From assembly GCA_028551475.1 (NCBI GenBank), contig CM052361.1:8687501-8751500 (forward strand): a stretch of DNA of 64,000 nucleotides. Reading direction: 5' to 3'. The notes below the pieces were generated by a model. The model had not been told where the DNA came from. It searched no databases and saw only the letters and a program-made list of their open reading frames with translations. This document shows, one piece after another, positions 24,637-37,131 of the stretch. Within the stretch, counting starts at the first letter, position 1, and each line of letters opens with the position of its first letter. This DNA is from Casuarina equisetifolia (taxonomy: Eukaryota > Streptophyta > Magnoliopsida > Fagales > Casuarinaceae). The position numbers and the translations under genes are program-made.

Positions 24637-25129
24637 ATTTATATGCACTCCTTTGCCCCTTTGTAGTATATTCTAAGCTGGAAAATTCGTGTAACTATTG
24701 TTTGATAAGAGATATAACTGAGTTCCTTTTTTATAATATTAGAGGTAATTGATCAAGGAAAATATTTCTTATCCCTAGTTTTTACCAAACATTCTAATAA
24801 AAATAAATCCATAAACATTGTTTTGCTTAAATTGGTTAAGGAAATGGATGAGGTTTCATTTGGTTTGCTTTGATAGCGAGTCGTTAGATTTAGGCTTTTA
24901 AAACTATTAGAGTTGAATTCTTCACGTTTTGTAAGCTTTATTATATTTTTCATTTGTGATAGGTTTTTCTAGTAACACACTAAATTAATGAATGAGATTG
25001 TTAATAAGATGCAAATTTAATATAAGTAAACTGATGAGTTATTTTCTTCTTATATAATCAATTTTAAAGAAAAAGTAAATTTTTTAAACTAAAATTGAAT
25101 GTTATAATCTATAATAGAATTCAAGATTT

Positions 25130-27838
25130 CATTGTCCCACATTTCAATATTTCAACCTACTTGTCAAGTGAAATCCATGCTTTTGCAAGATTAAAAGTAA
25201 CTCCAAAAAGAGAGACACTTATTAGATACAAGTATCATCACCAATAAACCCTCTTTAGCAAATTGGTAAGAACCTTCACTATATAAACTAACAAAGAAAT
25301 TTCAGACACTATTGCTTATGCTTTGGTGCCTTATTCTAAAAGGGAGAATAAGGATAAGATGTCTCAATGAATGTATGTCATGTGATGTAAGTTGAAAAGA
25401 AACTTGAGAGTGTCATCACATTAAATTGCCTATGGTTTAGAACATAGTTGATTCTCCATAAACTTATGGAAAGTAATAAAAATGTGAAAAAAAATTGATA
25501 ACATGTATTCAAGGGGTAGAATCACGTAAAATTAAAGTAATAGTTAATGAAGTACACAACAATTGTAATCATTAATAGAAATTATAGGAGAAAGATCCCA
25601 CATATCAAAATAAACTTAGCAAAGTAGTAAAAAAAAGGCCTAGATAAGGTAGAGGGATGATGATGCCAATGACTCTTATTAAAGCTCATGCCTTGCAAAG
25701 GAAAGAGGGAGGAGAGCTAGTAAAATTAGTGCATATAGACCTAAAAAGACGAAAAGGAGCATCTAAGAAGTTATGTTCCAAGTAGTGATGCCATAGAAAG
25801 AAAAAGCTAGTATGAGATGTAGTAGAGTTAATGATGACTCCAAGATCCCAAATAATGAGACATAATAGAGACTACAATCAAGTCAACCATGGAAAATGAT
25901 CTAACTAATACATAATGAGACAACAAAAAAATAAAAAAAATAAAAAAAAAGAAATAAGAAGGGACAAAAAAAAGAGACACAAAAATCATCATTAGTGAAC
26001 TTGGAGACAAATAATAAATTTTTAGTAATCAAATGGATAACAAAGACATTTGAAAATTAAAATTGAGAAGATGAGCAAGAAACAAGGATATAAGTGTGAG
26101 TGATGGGAAATGAGAAGTCATCATCTATTGTAAGCTAATGAGGGTTGACATAGGGAGTTTTGAAAGTCAAAGCTCAAAAGTTATTAGTGACATGATAAGA
26201 AGCCCTAAAGTTGGTGTATTAGAAGGTAGCAACCTAAGTTACAAGTACGAGAGGAGTAGGATGTGTATAATGGCCATAGGTATGTATAAGGTGGACAAAT
26301 AAGTCTAGGGAGATAGGCTAGATAAATAAGCAAATGAAGGATAATATGGTGAGACTAAAGAGGTTAGGAGTGGTGGGCCTAGGAAGTAGGTGCATCATAG
26401 TGGGCCTAGGTGAAAGATGGAACAAATTGAAAGTTAAACTTTGTCTTACAATTAGCCACTACATGACTAAGGTAGTGACATAATTGGCAAAAAGGGTTAC
26501 AATGACCATAGCCACATTACTATTGGTATTGTTAAGGAGGCAAAGTAGGCAAAAGGCTAGTTTGTAGAGGAATGGCAGTACCAATATGGGCTAATGGGGC
26601 TGTTTGAGTGGGATAAGAGGAATAGACTAGGTGGTTTGAAAGGCAAATTGCTTAGTGTAGGCTACCTAGGTCACTAAAGGTGGCGGCACACCATCAAAAG
26701 CCCTAATTACTAGTTTGCCTTCATAAAAGAGAAGAGTATGAGGGATGTCATGTGAGAGCTATTGTGTTTATGTGAGGGCAAAAATGTTAGTGGCAAAGGA
26801 GGCGTATCTTTCATCAAGACTATAAAACAAAATAGCGTTATACTCCTTGTTCGATATGGGCTCTCCCACAACCACTAACTAGTTAGAAAATGCTTTTTAC
26901 ATGTTAAATGTACTCAATGCCCTTTTTAATGATGAACAATTGCATGTAAAGGGAGGCATGGGCTACAAATTGGGTAGTGTAGGCATTGACAAAGTAAGCC
27001 TACATGGTGGCAAATGAGGTGTGGTGAGTGAGTTAGGTGATGATGGACTTCATGGAGATAGCAAAGAGCTAGCCAAGAGTTGTCTAATCTCAAGTGAGCC
27101 ACATTCTATAGGTCAGATTTATAACTATGAGAAAAGGAATACTATTGGAACTTAACAACATTGAAAGAAATTAGGGGGTTGAGGCTCATATTTATTGAAA
27201 GTTGACATTAGATTAAAAGCTCAAGGGAAAGGAATAAGGAGTTTTCAAGATGATGTAATTGTTATCAAAACACTTGTCAATTGTCAGCAAGGAGATAACC
27301 ATCAAGATGCAAGTACTACGACAAAATAAGAAAGGGAGGTTGAATTAGATTGTGGTCTTTTAATGTCAGTTCCTTTTATTTCTTTTTCTATTGATACCAA
27401 ATTTCTTATGATTAAGAATGAAAATTTAGATTATGCATTTGTTACTTATAAACATCACAATAACAACAATGAGCTTAAATAAAATAGTAAGGAAAAGGCT
27501 ATAATTGACATAAGAAGTTGTTTAAGGATGGTTTAACTCATTGCAAGTCTATGTCAACCCTTTTCTTAATCAAATAAGATTAAGAGGAGGTCTTACTAAA
27601 AAACAAGAGCAAACTACTCTCATAGTTTACATAGCAAATGCACCATTATAAGCCTACTCTTTATACATTAAGGAGTCCTACATCACATAAACTACATGCT
27701 TTGTGATAGAATCAACCCTACTTAGACACCAAGGAGTCCTTCATTACACAACTTAGTTGTTTTGTAAGAGACAAGTTAACAATATCTAAAATAAGTGCCA
27801 CACATCCAATACAAATCAATGAATTACAATATTATAAA
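25130..27838 (-). mobile_element. Degenerate Copia gag-protease fragment (copy 1)
   Basis: Read on the minus strand in shifting frames. A CCHC zinc knuckle (CQLCHYLSHVVANC) lies near 26,460-26,500. Gag-like text lies on its 5' side near 26,640-26,900. A Copia pre-integrase phrase resembling NLLSVSKFT appears as NLLFVSKFTNDD near 25,990-26,015. At 27,388-27,399 the minus strand reads TGGTATCAATAG, a primer-site match, so 27,400-27,838 is probably 5' LTR. RT and RNase H are absent. Many stops and indels are present. The same fragment occurs in copy 2. Confidence 0.6.
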
Positions 27839-28312
27839 AAGTGTGGCATTACCTAAAAAACTGATTTTAAGGATGGAAGTTGAAGGCTTTTCTAATAAAA
27901 AGTGTGTTTCTCTAGTATGTTGACCTAAAAATTTGAAAGCTCATTGGAATCAAATGGAAGGAATAAGGCTTTTTACATCAAAATTCAAAACTTACATGCA
28001 TATTTGATTAAGAAACATATTAAGGACATGCTTGTTTGGTTAATTTTATAGAATTCAATCATTAATCTTATGAAGTTAAACTTAAATTTTTGTGCATTTG
28101 AATATAAAATCTTACATCTATAAACTAAATTTATATGATCCTTAAGAAATATTTAAACCATAAATTTCAAAAATTCAATAAATTGAATTCACGTTTAATG
28201 AAGATATTTCTTTTTAGTCTAATTCTTTCGATATTACCATACTAAAGATATTTCTTTTAGACTAATTCTTTAGATAACTATTCACAGCTTGGAAAACACA
28301 AGGTCAACCTTG

Positions 28313-28577
28313 TTCCAAAATATCTGTATTTGCTCAGCAAGATTGTTCTTGCTTGTTTTGGTGCCTTGTTGGAAACTTGACCCATTCTTATGCCACCAAG
28401 AAAAGATAAAATTGTTTGCTCTAATCATTTGACTTTTCTTTTCCAAAATATCTATTTTTGCTAAGGCATGACTATTCTTATTTGTTGTCACATTTTACTA
28501 GAAACTTGACCCATCTTATCCCACCAAGAAAAAGATAGAATTGTCGTAGTCTTTGCTTTAATCATTTGACTTTTCTT
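28313..28577. repeat. Tandem duplication, unit about 128-137 bp
   Basis: Units at 28,313-28,440 and 28,441-28,577 share TTCCAAAATATCT, GGAAACTTGACCCAT-like, CCACCAAGAAAA and AATCATTTGACTTTTC. The second is slightly longer. Confidence 0.8.
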
Positions 28578-28639
28578 TTCTTGCAAGCAATAAGAGGAGA
28601 TATAAACAAGGCATTAAGTCTTAAGAATAATCTTTAGAC

Positions 28640-28725
28640 TTTTAAAAATGGTGTTGCCATTCATGTTTGTGAGAACAAAAGTTCCGATTAGTTATGGTTT
28701 TGACGTTGTTAATGATAGTAAGATT
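28640..28725 (-). pseudogene. LOR exon 1 scrap h
   Basis: Weak but ordered similarity to LOR exon 1, minus strand: the equivalents of VVFNVKG, DPNG and FVV codons (GACTTTTAAAAATGGTGTTG, GTTTGTGAGAACAAAAGTTC) in the right spacing. No other exon is adjacent. Confidence 0.35.
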
Positions 28726-29394
28726 GACAAGATAAGGTACATAATATCGAATTATGATGTTGCCATGGGAAGGTAGAAAGCATTAACATGAAAATGTTGA
28801 TGGATTGTAGATTAAGGGAAAGCTTGTGATTCTACCGTTGTAATATGAATGATAAAGTAAAAATTTAAACATTTTCAATTATTGAGAACTAGATGAGATG
28901 TGAGAGGTTCTAATGGTTGATTTTGATGTAACACTAACAATTTTGGATGAAATGAGAACTTTTCAATGGGAACATTTAAGAGGGTGGCCTTAATTATTAT
29001 GAATGTCCTATAACTTTTACTTTTGATGATGGCCTTATGACAGAGGTGATGGTTGGATGTGAGAATCTTATGATAATGTGTAGATTTGTAAGAAGATACA
29101 TAACCTAAAAGAGGTGTAACCTAGAATAAGCTACAACGAAGGTGCTTGAAAAGGTATGACCTAAAAGAAGCATAGTTTAAGAAGAGGTATGGTTGGCACA
29201 ATTAATAAGGGCTTAGGTTGTGAAAGTCTTTACAATATTTTTCTTTTAAAAGATTGTAATTGTAGAAGCTGAAAATAGTTTCTATAGTTTTTTTCTTTCA
29301 AAAGACTATAGTTGTGTAGTTGAACTATTAGAAGAGATTTGTTATACCTTCTTAAAGTGTAGGGACATTGCATTAATTATTTTATAAGAGAGAT

Positions 29395-29786
29395 TGTTAG
29401 GATTGGTAAAATAATTAGGTTAAAGAACATAATTGTAATATCATATTACAATTAGGAGTATTGTGTAATTATAGAAACTAAGGTTTTTCTCTATAAATAT
29501 AGGAAGTATAGAGAAACTTAGTGGATGAGTCATTTCAATAAGAGAGTCCCCTTAAGGTTAGCTAGTTGTTGGAAAGATCCCTTTTCATAGATTTCAAATG
29601 GTAAGAAAATCCATGAGATACTTATTTGGTAAGAAAGAGTGAGAAAACTTAATGAAACGAGACTATAAAGGATATAGGACGTTATGTTGTTTCAGATTTT
29701 TTACATTTGTTATGCATGGGGGTATGTGTTTCTATGATTGTATATTCAATCTATATGTAGATGATATGATTTGTTGAATTTTCACA
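29395..29786 (+). mobile_element. LTR, duplicate of the 3' LTR at 15,504-15,905
   Basis: It begins TGTTAGGATTGG after a purine-rich AAGAGAGAT and ends near TTGAATTTTCACA. Its 5' partner LTR was not included in the duplication, so it stands alone with about 620 bp of internal sequence to its left. Confidence 0.65.
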
Positions 29787-31799
29787 ACCTCCTTTTTTTT
29801 TTGCCCAAAATAGAATTTAGAATATTCAAACCTTCCATCCTTGAGTAGCATATTGTAGAGTGATAATTTTACATAGCTCATGGAAAAACATACTAGATAG
29901 TTGTTATACCCTGTCATACCTTCTTGGACTAACTCCAAGAATTTTTCAACAGGACATACACTCATAAAGCAGCTCCCAAACTGCCTTGAACGACCATGCA
30001 AATTTCATTTTTCAAGGGGGCAATAAGCGCTCCAAACATCTAAGCTAGATGGGTTTTACAAGAGCATATGAAATCATTTGAGACGCGGAGCTTCATGGGT
30101 AAGGTAACATTCCTACGAGCAAACAAGAAACTTCTTCTGATACTCAATTTCACAGTCCATGATTAATTTTCTCACCTGGAACAACCCCAGAAAATATCAT
30201 GCTTTGCTGCAATTTTATACCAGCTCCCACGACAGGCACTTCCATTCGGGGGGAGGGGGGGGGGGTGGTGTTTCTCCCACTTGCTATAACTGGTATTTAC
30301 ATAAACCAAAAGGAATGATAAAAGACAACTATTCTACAAACAAATATATGTTCAAAAACTAGTCCGAATTTGTTGTTTATAGAGAGGATTGATCAAATCT
30401 CAAGTAAACCACCAACTGGAAAAGTGATGAGTTTTTTTGTTGGATCCTAGCAGGTTGTAGAGTTTTAGTTTGTAAAAGCTAAGAAGTCTTCTCCAAGCAA
30501 GATGAGAGAAATGGATGTCATGAAATTGTAAGTTGCTTACTAGTGTTACACAAGCAATACGATACGCAAACCATCTTGGCCTTCTTGTTGGTTTTTTATT
30601 TTTTTATTTTTTTATTTTTGGGTGATGCTGGAGATGCTACATATTTGCTCCTTCCATATGGACAATTCGACAAGATACAAATTTGGGAAATTCCAAAAAG
30701 CGTATGGTCGATAATGTGTGGAAGGACGAAAATCATATGTATTGTTCTTTTCTATGACATTAATCAATTCAATCTCTTTCTTACTATGTTGGTTGATTAA
30801 AGGAAACTTTTACGTCGCATACACCTATCTTGTTGAAGTTTTGGTGAGAAGAGGTATTTTTGCGTAAGGCTTTGTCTTATAATGCTTCGAGGAACCCGCA
30901 AGTGTGGTCCGAATTGACAAGGCACAACATGTTTTCCTGGGTGGATGCATGTTCCAAGAAGATTCCTATGGAACGCAACAAAGCAGGAATTCGGATATGT
31001 GCACAATGGGAGATACCATTTACGAAAAGCAGAGGCAAAGCTATCATCAACTACCCAAATGGCCTTGTGGCATAAACTCTTGGTTTAATTTGTGCTACAC
31101 AAATATAAAATTCCATGTTTCTGGAAGTTGAATCCTATGCTTGGCTTGGTTGTATGGTGACATTATCAAATATGCAATATTAGTGTTTTCTTTTTATAAA
31201 GAGAATTTGAAGCAGAATTTAGATAATACAAAATTTTTATCATGTTGTTCTTAACATGTTTCTCATAGCTAACATGAGCTGTAACTTCTGTAGAGAGGAT
31301 ATACATCCTCTTGCAAACTCCATTTGCCTCCAAGCTTCCTACATGTGCTTTGTCACTTCTTGAATAGGGTTTGATATCATGTTAGAAGATTTTTTTTTCT
31401 TAAAATTGATTTGTAAAAGAAGGAAATGCCTCTATATATATAAAAAAAATACAAAAGACAATATATTACAATGTGAAATAACTACTATTTAACATGACTC
31501 TTTACCCTAAGTATTGGCTAGTCTATGAGTGACGAGATGAAGTTATAGAACCAAGATCACCAGGATGTAGTCCATGATAAGTTGTTATATTTGTATTTAA
31601 GTTTCAATATTATGTTAAGAAATTCATTGTTATTTGAAGTCAACTTTAAGATAAGATGGTCCATCTTCTCTATAGAAAGGATTTTTATGGAAGATTTAAA
31701 TCTACTACACGTTTTTAATAGAAACACCAGCTGATTCCTATTATTAGTTTAAATTATCAACATTTCCTTTTGATATTATACGCATGCTGATACTCATAA
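29787..31799. other. Counterpart of the unclassified segment at 15.9-17.9 kb
   Basis: Same order and fragments as copy 1: a minus-strand 90-residue frame at 29,732-30,001 overlapping the LTR end, and plus-strand frames at 30,543-30,800 and 30,860-31,075 (RKALSYNASRNPQVWSELTR). Frame 30,860-31,075 is interrupted relative to copy 1 by a one-base difference near 31,032. No family recognised. Confidence 0.3.
30248..30268 (+). repeat. Guanine run, copy-2-specific
   Basis: Six G, A, eleven G, T, two G. Copy 1 has only GGGCGGG at the same place (about 16,377). The run could form a quadruplex, or it may be an assembly or homopolymer artefact. Confidence 0.8.
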
Positions 31800-32350
31800 A
31801 AATGCATTGCTACTAGTGACGTTAGTAATGATAAGTATTGCTAATAAGACCGGGTAGACATTACAGATAAAACTTTACACCGTTGAATGAAGGCATAGAC
31901 AAGGAGCAGGCATCAAGGCTGGAATTACAGAACAGTTGACTAAAACAGCACACTTCAATGATAGATTGGTAAACATAGTTATCAACCACCTTTCATTTTC
32001 TTAATTTATTCAACGAATAGTTTATTCCCACCACGGTTCTGCCTTTTGAAAATGGGGGTTGATTGCCCTCTGCAAATAATCCACTTGCATGGGCTTTTAA
32101 AGGTGAGTGAGGGGCGGGTAGTTACAAGCTACCGCTGGGTGTATTCCTTTATTTCCAAGCAAATAGTACTGCACAGAGTATTTTTCACCCCAGTTCTTTG
32201 GCCAAAGAGAACAGGACTCCTTATTGATAAGATTGTTATCATTTTGCTTCAAAAACAGAGGCCATTTCCAGTCATGGAATTGACTTCTCCTATTTGTTGA
32301 CGTTGACCCAACCAAATGTCGTTCAGCTAATGCGGAGACCACCTTAAAAA
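31800..32350. repeat. LOR downstream flank block, copy b
   Basis: Close match to 17,870-18,365, with TTGACT/TTGACC hexamers conserved. It lacks the poly-T run that ends copy a and has a short insertion near 32,185-32,205 (TTCACCCCAGTTCTTTGGCC). Confidence 0.7.
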
Positions 32351-32952
32351 GTTGCCATTGTTTATGATCATGACATGTGTAGCAATTGTGAGATGGAAAG
32401 ATGGTGTCATCATGATTGGGGAGAATATTATTAGCTTGATTAAGAGATAATTTTGTCCAAATTGTTTCAATTTAGGTTACGTACTTAGTGACTTTTTCAA
32501 AGAGAAGAAATTCAGGATTTAGTTCTTTACCTAGTGATGTCTAATGGGATTTGACTGAATTAATAATTTAGATAGACGTGGGATCATTGAAGAATCTTAG
32601 AATATTTATCAATACGAATTTTGGATTGCCTTAAAGTTATCTTTTATTCTTTAACTTGAAAATGTTCTATAACTCTTACACTTTAAATAATTGACTCAAA
32701 ATCAACTGAGAGAGTGAATATTGGGAAATAAACAATATTCCAAAAGGATTCTTCTTTTCAAAGTTCTCATAAGTACATCTTCAAGCATAATACTTATTCC
32801 AAAAGTACATCTATTCCAGAATTACATCTTCAAACATGTATTTCATAAATACATGTCCAAAAATATTTAATTTATTTTAGAATATATTGGGACCGCCATT
32901 GCCTAAACTTATCCCCACTTTTACTAGATCTAGCCAAGAAGTGCCGTGCTCC

Positions 32953-34578
32953 TAAAATTTTTCAAGTAGCGAAAGTGGCATGGAAAGAAGTTTGTTGGCC
33001 TAAAATTTCTGGAGGATTGTGTTTGATAGACATTCATACTTGGAGTAAGGCGGCAATTGAAAAACTCTTATGGTCCCTTGTGCACCCTAACACAAACTCT
33101 TTATGGGTTAATGGATGATAACATAAAATTTGAAGGAAAGGAATGTATTAGAAGTTGAGATGAAAGGATCACTAGCTTGGAGCTTTAAGAATATTTTACA
33201 AGTAAGAAGTGAACTTATGCAACAGGTGATGGACTCAGAATATAATATTGTCAAAAGTTATTTAGCACTAAGAGAGAACAAAGAATATACTGAATGGGCA
33301 AGACTTGTCTGGAAATAAGGAGTACCAAAGCATAATTTTATCTGCTGGATCACTTTGAAAGACAAACTATCCACAGCAGATTGGGTGGGTAAATGGAATA
33401 GTTCAGTGGATCTACAATGCAACATCTGCTAACAAGAAGAAGAATCTCAAGAACATTTATTTTTTAAGTGTAGGTTTACAAACTACATCTGGAAGGCTTT
33501 GCTAAGCATGAATGGATTAACTCGAAGAATTGAACACTGGAGAGCTTAAATATGTTGGATGATCAAGACTATTAAGAGGAAGAGCTTTGCAGCAACTTTG
33601 CTTAGTATATCTTTCAAGGCCATATTGTATCACATTTGGAGAGAAAGGAGTGCCAAAGCATAATGTTATCTACTGGATCACTTTGAAAGACAAACTATCC
33701 ATAACAGATCGGGTGGCTAAATGGAATAGTTCAGTAGATCTACAATGCAACCTCTGCCAACAAGAAGAAAAATCACAAGAATATTTATTTTTTAAGTATA
33801 GGTTTACAAACTCCATCTAGAAAGCTTTGCTAGGCATGAATGGATTAACTCAAAGAATTGAACATTGGAGAGCAGAAATATGTTAGATGATCAAGACTGT
33901 TAAGAGGAAGAGCTTTACAACAACTTTGCTTAGTATATCTTTCAAGGCCGTATTGTATCACATTTGGAGATACTGAATGGGCAAGACTTGTCTGGAAAGA
34001 AGGAGTACCAAAGCATAATTTTATCTACTGGATCATTTTGAAAGACAAACTATCCACAGCAAATCGGGTAGCTAAATGGAATAGTTTAGTGGATCTACAA
34101 TGCAACCTCTGCCAACAAGAAGAAGAATCACAAAAACATTTATTTTTTAAGTGTAGGTTTACAAACTACATCTGGAAGGCTTTACTAGGCATGAATGAAT
34201 TAACTCGAAGAATTGAGCACTAGAGAGCTGAAATATGTTAGATGATCAAGACTGTTAAGAGGAAGAGCTTTGTAGCAACTTTGCTTAGTATATCTTTCAA
34301 GGTTGTATTGTATCACATTTGGAGAGAAATGAATAGAAGAAAATTTAGCGATACAAGTCTAGATAACTCAACCATTATTACTAAAATAAAAAAGGATGTG
34401 AGAGGAAAGATTTCATTTACCAGAGGAGTCAAGCTTACAAATTGTAATAAATTTTTATAAGAGCTTTGAAATTTGCTAAGTGCAATATTTGAACTTAGAT
34501 GATGATATTTTGTAATCGAACAATCTTGTAAATTTTTTTACGGATGATATATAATTTGACCTTTCACTAAAAAAAAAA
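32953..34578 (+). mobile_element. 5'-truncated L1-type LINE with tandem-triplicated 3' domain
   Basis: It begins inside the post-RT region (VAKVAWKEVCWPKISGGLCL) and ends in an A-run of about 13. Text such as WARLVWK, PKHNFICWITLKDKLSTAD, CNLCQQEEESQ and HLFFKCRF is the zinc-binding reverse-transcriptase tail (zf-RVT) of plant LINEs. Target duplication: AGAAGTGCCGTGCTCCT on the left (ends 32,952) and AGTAGTGCCACACTCCT on the right (from 34,580). The empty site is at 18,935-18,952 in copy 1. It therefore landed in exon 3 of LOR locus b after the block duplicated. Several stop codons are present. Confidence 0.85.
33317..34326 (+). repeat. Three tandem copies of the LINE zf-RVT segment
   Basis: Units of about 325 bp start at 33,317, 33,645 and 34,000 (AAGGAGTRCCAAAGCATAAT) and end at CACATTTGGAGA. 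The third unit also carries a duplicate of the 30 bp preceding the first (ATACTGAATGGGCAAGACTT at 33,287 and 33,970). The units differ at scattered bases, so the amplification is not recent. Confidence 0.88.
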
Positions 34579-35624
34579 AAAGTAGTGCCACACTCCTTAA
34601 TCCCATCAAGAATCACAATAAGTATAACCATGAATGTATAATCGATGTTGGGATTAATCGTCAGCTTGAACTTGTCCTTACCATGCCAAATTTTTCTATA
34701 CAAAAAATTTACCATAGTGTTCGTTGTATCCTGAGCCATTTGCAATTTCCACATTAATTAACAATGTTATTCCAATACTGTTTTTTTTTAACTACCATGT
34801 ATTTATATATATCATGAAATTATATTATAACTAGTATAAAAAAACATATTATAATTTGAAAAATTATAAGCTCAAAAATGAAATTTTAAAAATCTTAAAA
34901 TTCCTCCAAATATTTATTATAATTTATTGTACTTCAAGACTCGACTGAACAGAGAAAGGAATAAAAAGTTAACAGAGTGAGAACCTTACCCAGGCAAGTA
35001 TCGTGGAGGATTCGCCAGCGTAAATGACCCAAGATGACCCACTTTTTTCAACCTTGAAGTCACAAGCATCTTCCTGTTTGTTGGTTGCCAAGAAAACTCT
35101 TAACTTGGGCTATCGTTGGAGGCTTCTAGATTTCTTAACACTGAAAAGTAGATCACTTTTCTTATCGCTGTCACCCTTGTAAACTCCCCACCTGTCATGC
35201 GCACTAAGAGTCTGTGCAAATACATGATTGTATTTGGTGCAATAAAGATTTGCATAGACGTCAAAATACATAACAACGTTATATTGTGAGATTAAACAAC
35301 GAAGGAAGCAACTAAAGTCAAGCCATAGCAAATGAACCGGAAATATAAGAATATGTTTGACCATAATCCAGCGGAGTAAGACGAAGTTATCCAAACCTTC
35401 TGTAGAAGAGTAGCAATGGGATTTCCCGCAGCGTCGACGAGGACTCGACGGCAATGCGTGGTGAATACTTTTCCTATGACATTGAAAACGACACGGGCGT
35501 TGGGGTCTGTGACATCAAAGTTGCCATCGGAAAATTTCAGGAGCTGCCTGAGAACTGAGAGTTCGAGTTGGCAAGGATCATAATACTGAGAGCCGATGAC
35601 AGAAAACTGAGGGGATTGAGCCAT
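34579..35624 (-). pseudogene. LOR pseudogene b, partner of locus a
   Basis: Exons match locus a one to one: 35,624-35,397, 35,211-34,990, 34,739-34,579. Splice sites are intact. Exon 2 has TAG at 35,112-35,110 where locus a has the AAG of QRKPKLRV, cutting the protein at about residue 103. Exon 3 runs DYTFMVILIVILDGIKECGTT and then into the poly-A of the inserted LINE, reading as FFFF, so the C-terminus is replaced too. A short N-terminal polypeptide might still be made, but not a LOR barrel. Confidence 0.85.
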
Positions 35625-35708
35625 GAGTACTAGGGAGAAGAGGGAGAACAAGGACTATACTTTTGAGAGGAGCTATATCTGCGAGTGGCCTCCTAAAAGA
35701 CTTGGTAT

Positions 35709-35717
35709 GTTTATATA
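35709..35717 (-). promoter_or_regulatory. TATA box of LOR locus b
   Basis: TATATAAAC on the minus strand, at the same distance from the ATG (35,624) as in locus a. Confidence 0.5.
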
Positions 35718-36247
35718 CACGAAAGGCAATATTCCGTCTCGTCATTTGGAGGAGGTCAAAGTCAGCGACAGGTACAAAGTCTTTCACTCGTTTTTCCATA
35801 GCGAACTTCCCGCAGTTTTGATTCTCTTTCGATTATATGCTTCCTATGTCAGCAGCAAGTTGCCAGAGAAGTAAGCAATAGTAACATTCTCTCATCTCAT
35901 TCGGAAGCCCGGTTCTAGTTGACAGGTTGCACAGTGCAGCTGGTGGGAAAAAAAAAATGCAGCTAGTGGCCCCGTGAAAAAGAACGATGACCTCGTCCCT
36001 TGTTACAGCATTGTTAAAAGACATGTTTATCGCACTATGCTGGCAAGTTGACGGAGAAGTGACCAATGGTGGCATTCTCTCATGTCATTCAGACACCAAA
36101 AACATTTTAACTTTCAGGCCGGGTCTCGCGATAGATTGTATAATTGTTGGATTCTAATTAGTGGGGATCTTGACGTGGGAGCATGGCTTAAAGATACTTA
36201 ATCAAAAGAAAATGATACCATTATTGGTTTTTGATTAGTAGGGGTTT

Positions 36248-36486
36248 TGTCACAAAGGTATGAGTGAAGAAGGCATGAGAGGTTTGAGAATTTTTGTATT
36301 ACTTTCTTAGGGTATTACATACAAGGGTTGTCTTTTTATAATACAAGAAAATGACTAACATAAAAAATATACAAACAAATATGGCAAATATTCTTCTACC
36401 ATTTGTACAGTTAATTTCTTAAATAGACTACACCATATGAAAAGAATAATAAGCTAATATTAGAAAAATATTATGGCGTATTGCCA
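36248..36486 (-). repeat. 3' LTR of the Copia element
   Basis: 239 bp, pairs with 44,869-45,107. The polypurine tract lies immediately right, at about 36,487-36,500. Confidence 0.92.
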
Positions 36487-36641
36487 AATTCCCCTTCAAG
36501 GTGGTGGTTTAGGCAACTTGTAGATATCAAACACACTAAACTTGCTTAATAGATATGCATGTTGTCTTTGGCAGAGAGCTTTGGTAAAGATATCAAAGGC
36601 TGTTCTGTAGTTTGAATTTCCTTTGTCTTGATGACTCCTTC

Positions 36642-37094
36642 TTAAATCTTATCTCTTGTGAAACGACAATTAACTTCGATGTGTTTTGTTCTCTCATGAA
36701 CTATAGGGTTCACAACAAGTTTAAGAGCAACATCATTGTCGTAGAAAAAGAGAGTAGGTCCTCTTATACGAACTCCTAGATCTTGAAGAAGTCCTCTCAG
36801 CCAAATAACTTCACAAGTAGTCTTAGCCATGACATGGTACTCAAATTCAGCAGATGAGAGCGACACAAAGGACTGTTTTTTTGTTTTCCATGATAATAGG
36901 GAATTTCCAAGTTTGATACAAAAACCCGTAATGGATCTCCTACTTATAGGACATGTGGCATAATCAATGTCACAATAAGCTATCATTTTCATGTTACAAT
37001 TTTTAGACAAAAGAATTCCCAATCTTGGACATCCCTTTAAGTATTTTATAACTTTCAAGGCTACATTCATATGAGATTGTTTGGAATTATGCAT
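36642..37094 (-). pseudogene. Copia RNase H domain
   Basis: 150-residue frame with Copia RNase H text: ALKVIKYLKG, AYCDIDYA (normally DADWA), ITGFCIKLGNSLLSWKTKKQ, SLSSAEFEY and HIEVNCRFTRDKI. It is cut from the RT domain by the repeat at 37,132-38,774. Confidence 0.88.
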
Positions 37095-37131
37095 AAATTA
37101 ACTGAAGATCTGAACAAGTAATGTATATTTA

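Larger units (their letters stand above)
14888..27838. repeat. Tandem segmental duplication, copy 1 (about 12.95 kb)
   Basis: Nearly every part of this segment has a collinear counterpart in 28,771-61,897 on the same strand. Examples: 14,893 and 28,776; 16,640 and 30,543; 18,105 and 32,046; 19,742 and 35,397; 22,598 and 46,481; 23,472 and 47,389; 24,609 and 48,916; 26,400 and the 57.4-kb region. Copy 1 holds LOR loci a, d and e. It lacks the four large insertions of copy 2, so it supplies their empty sites. The left breakpoint falls inside the LTR element of 12,330-15,905. Confidence 0.92.
27839..28770. other. Spacer between the two tandem blocks
   Basis: This sequence is not part of the collinear match. 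It holds a 128-bp tandem duplication and a LOR exon 1 scrap; otherwise nothing was recognised. Confidence 0.5.
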
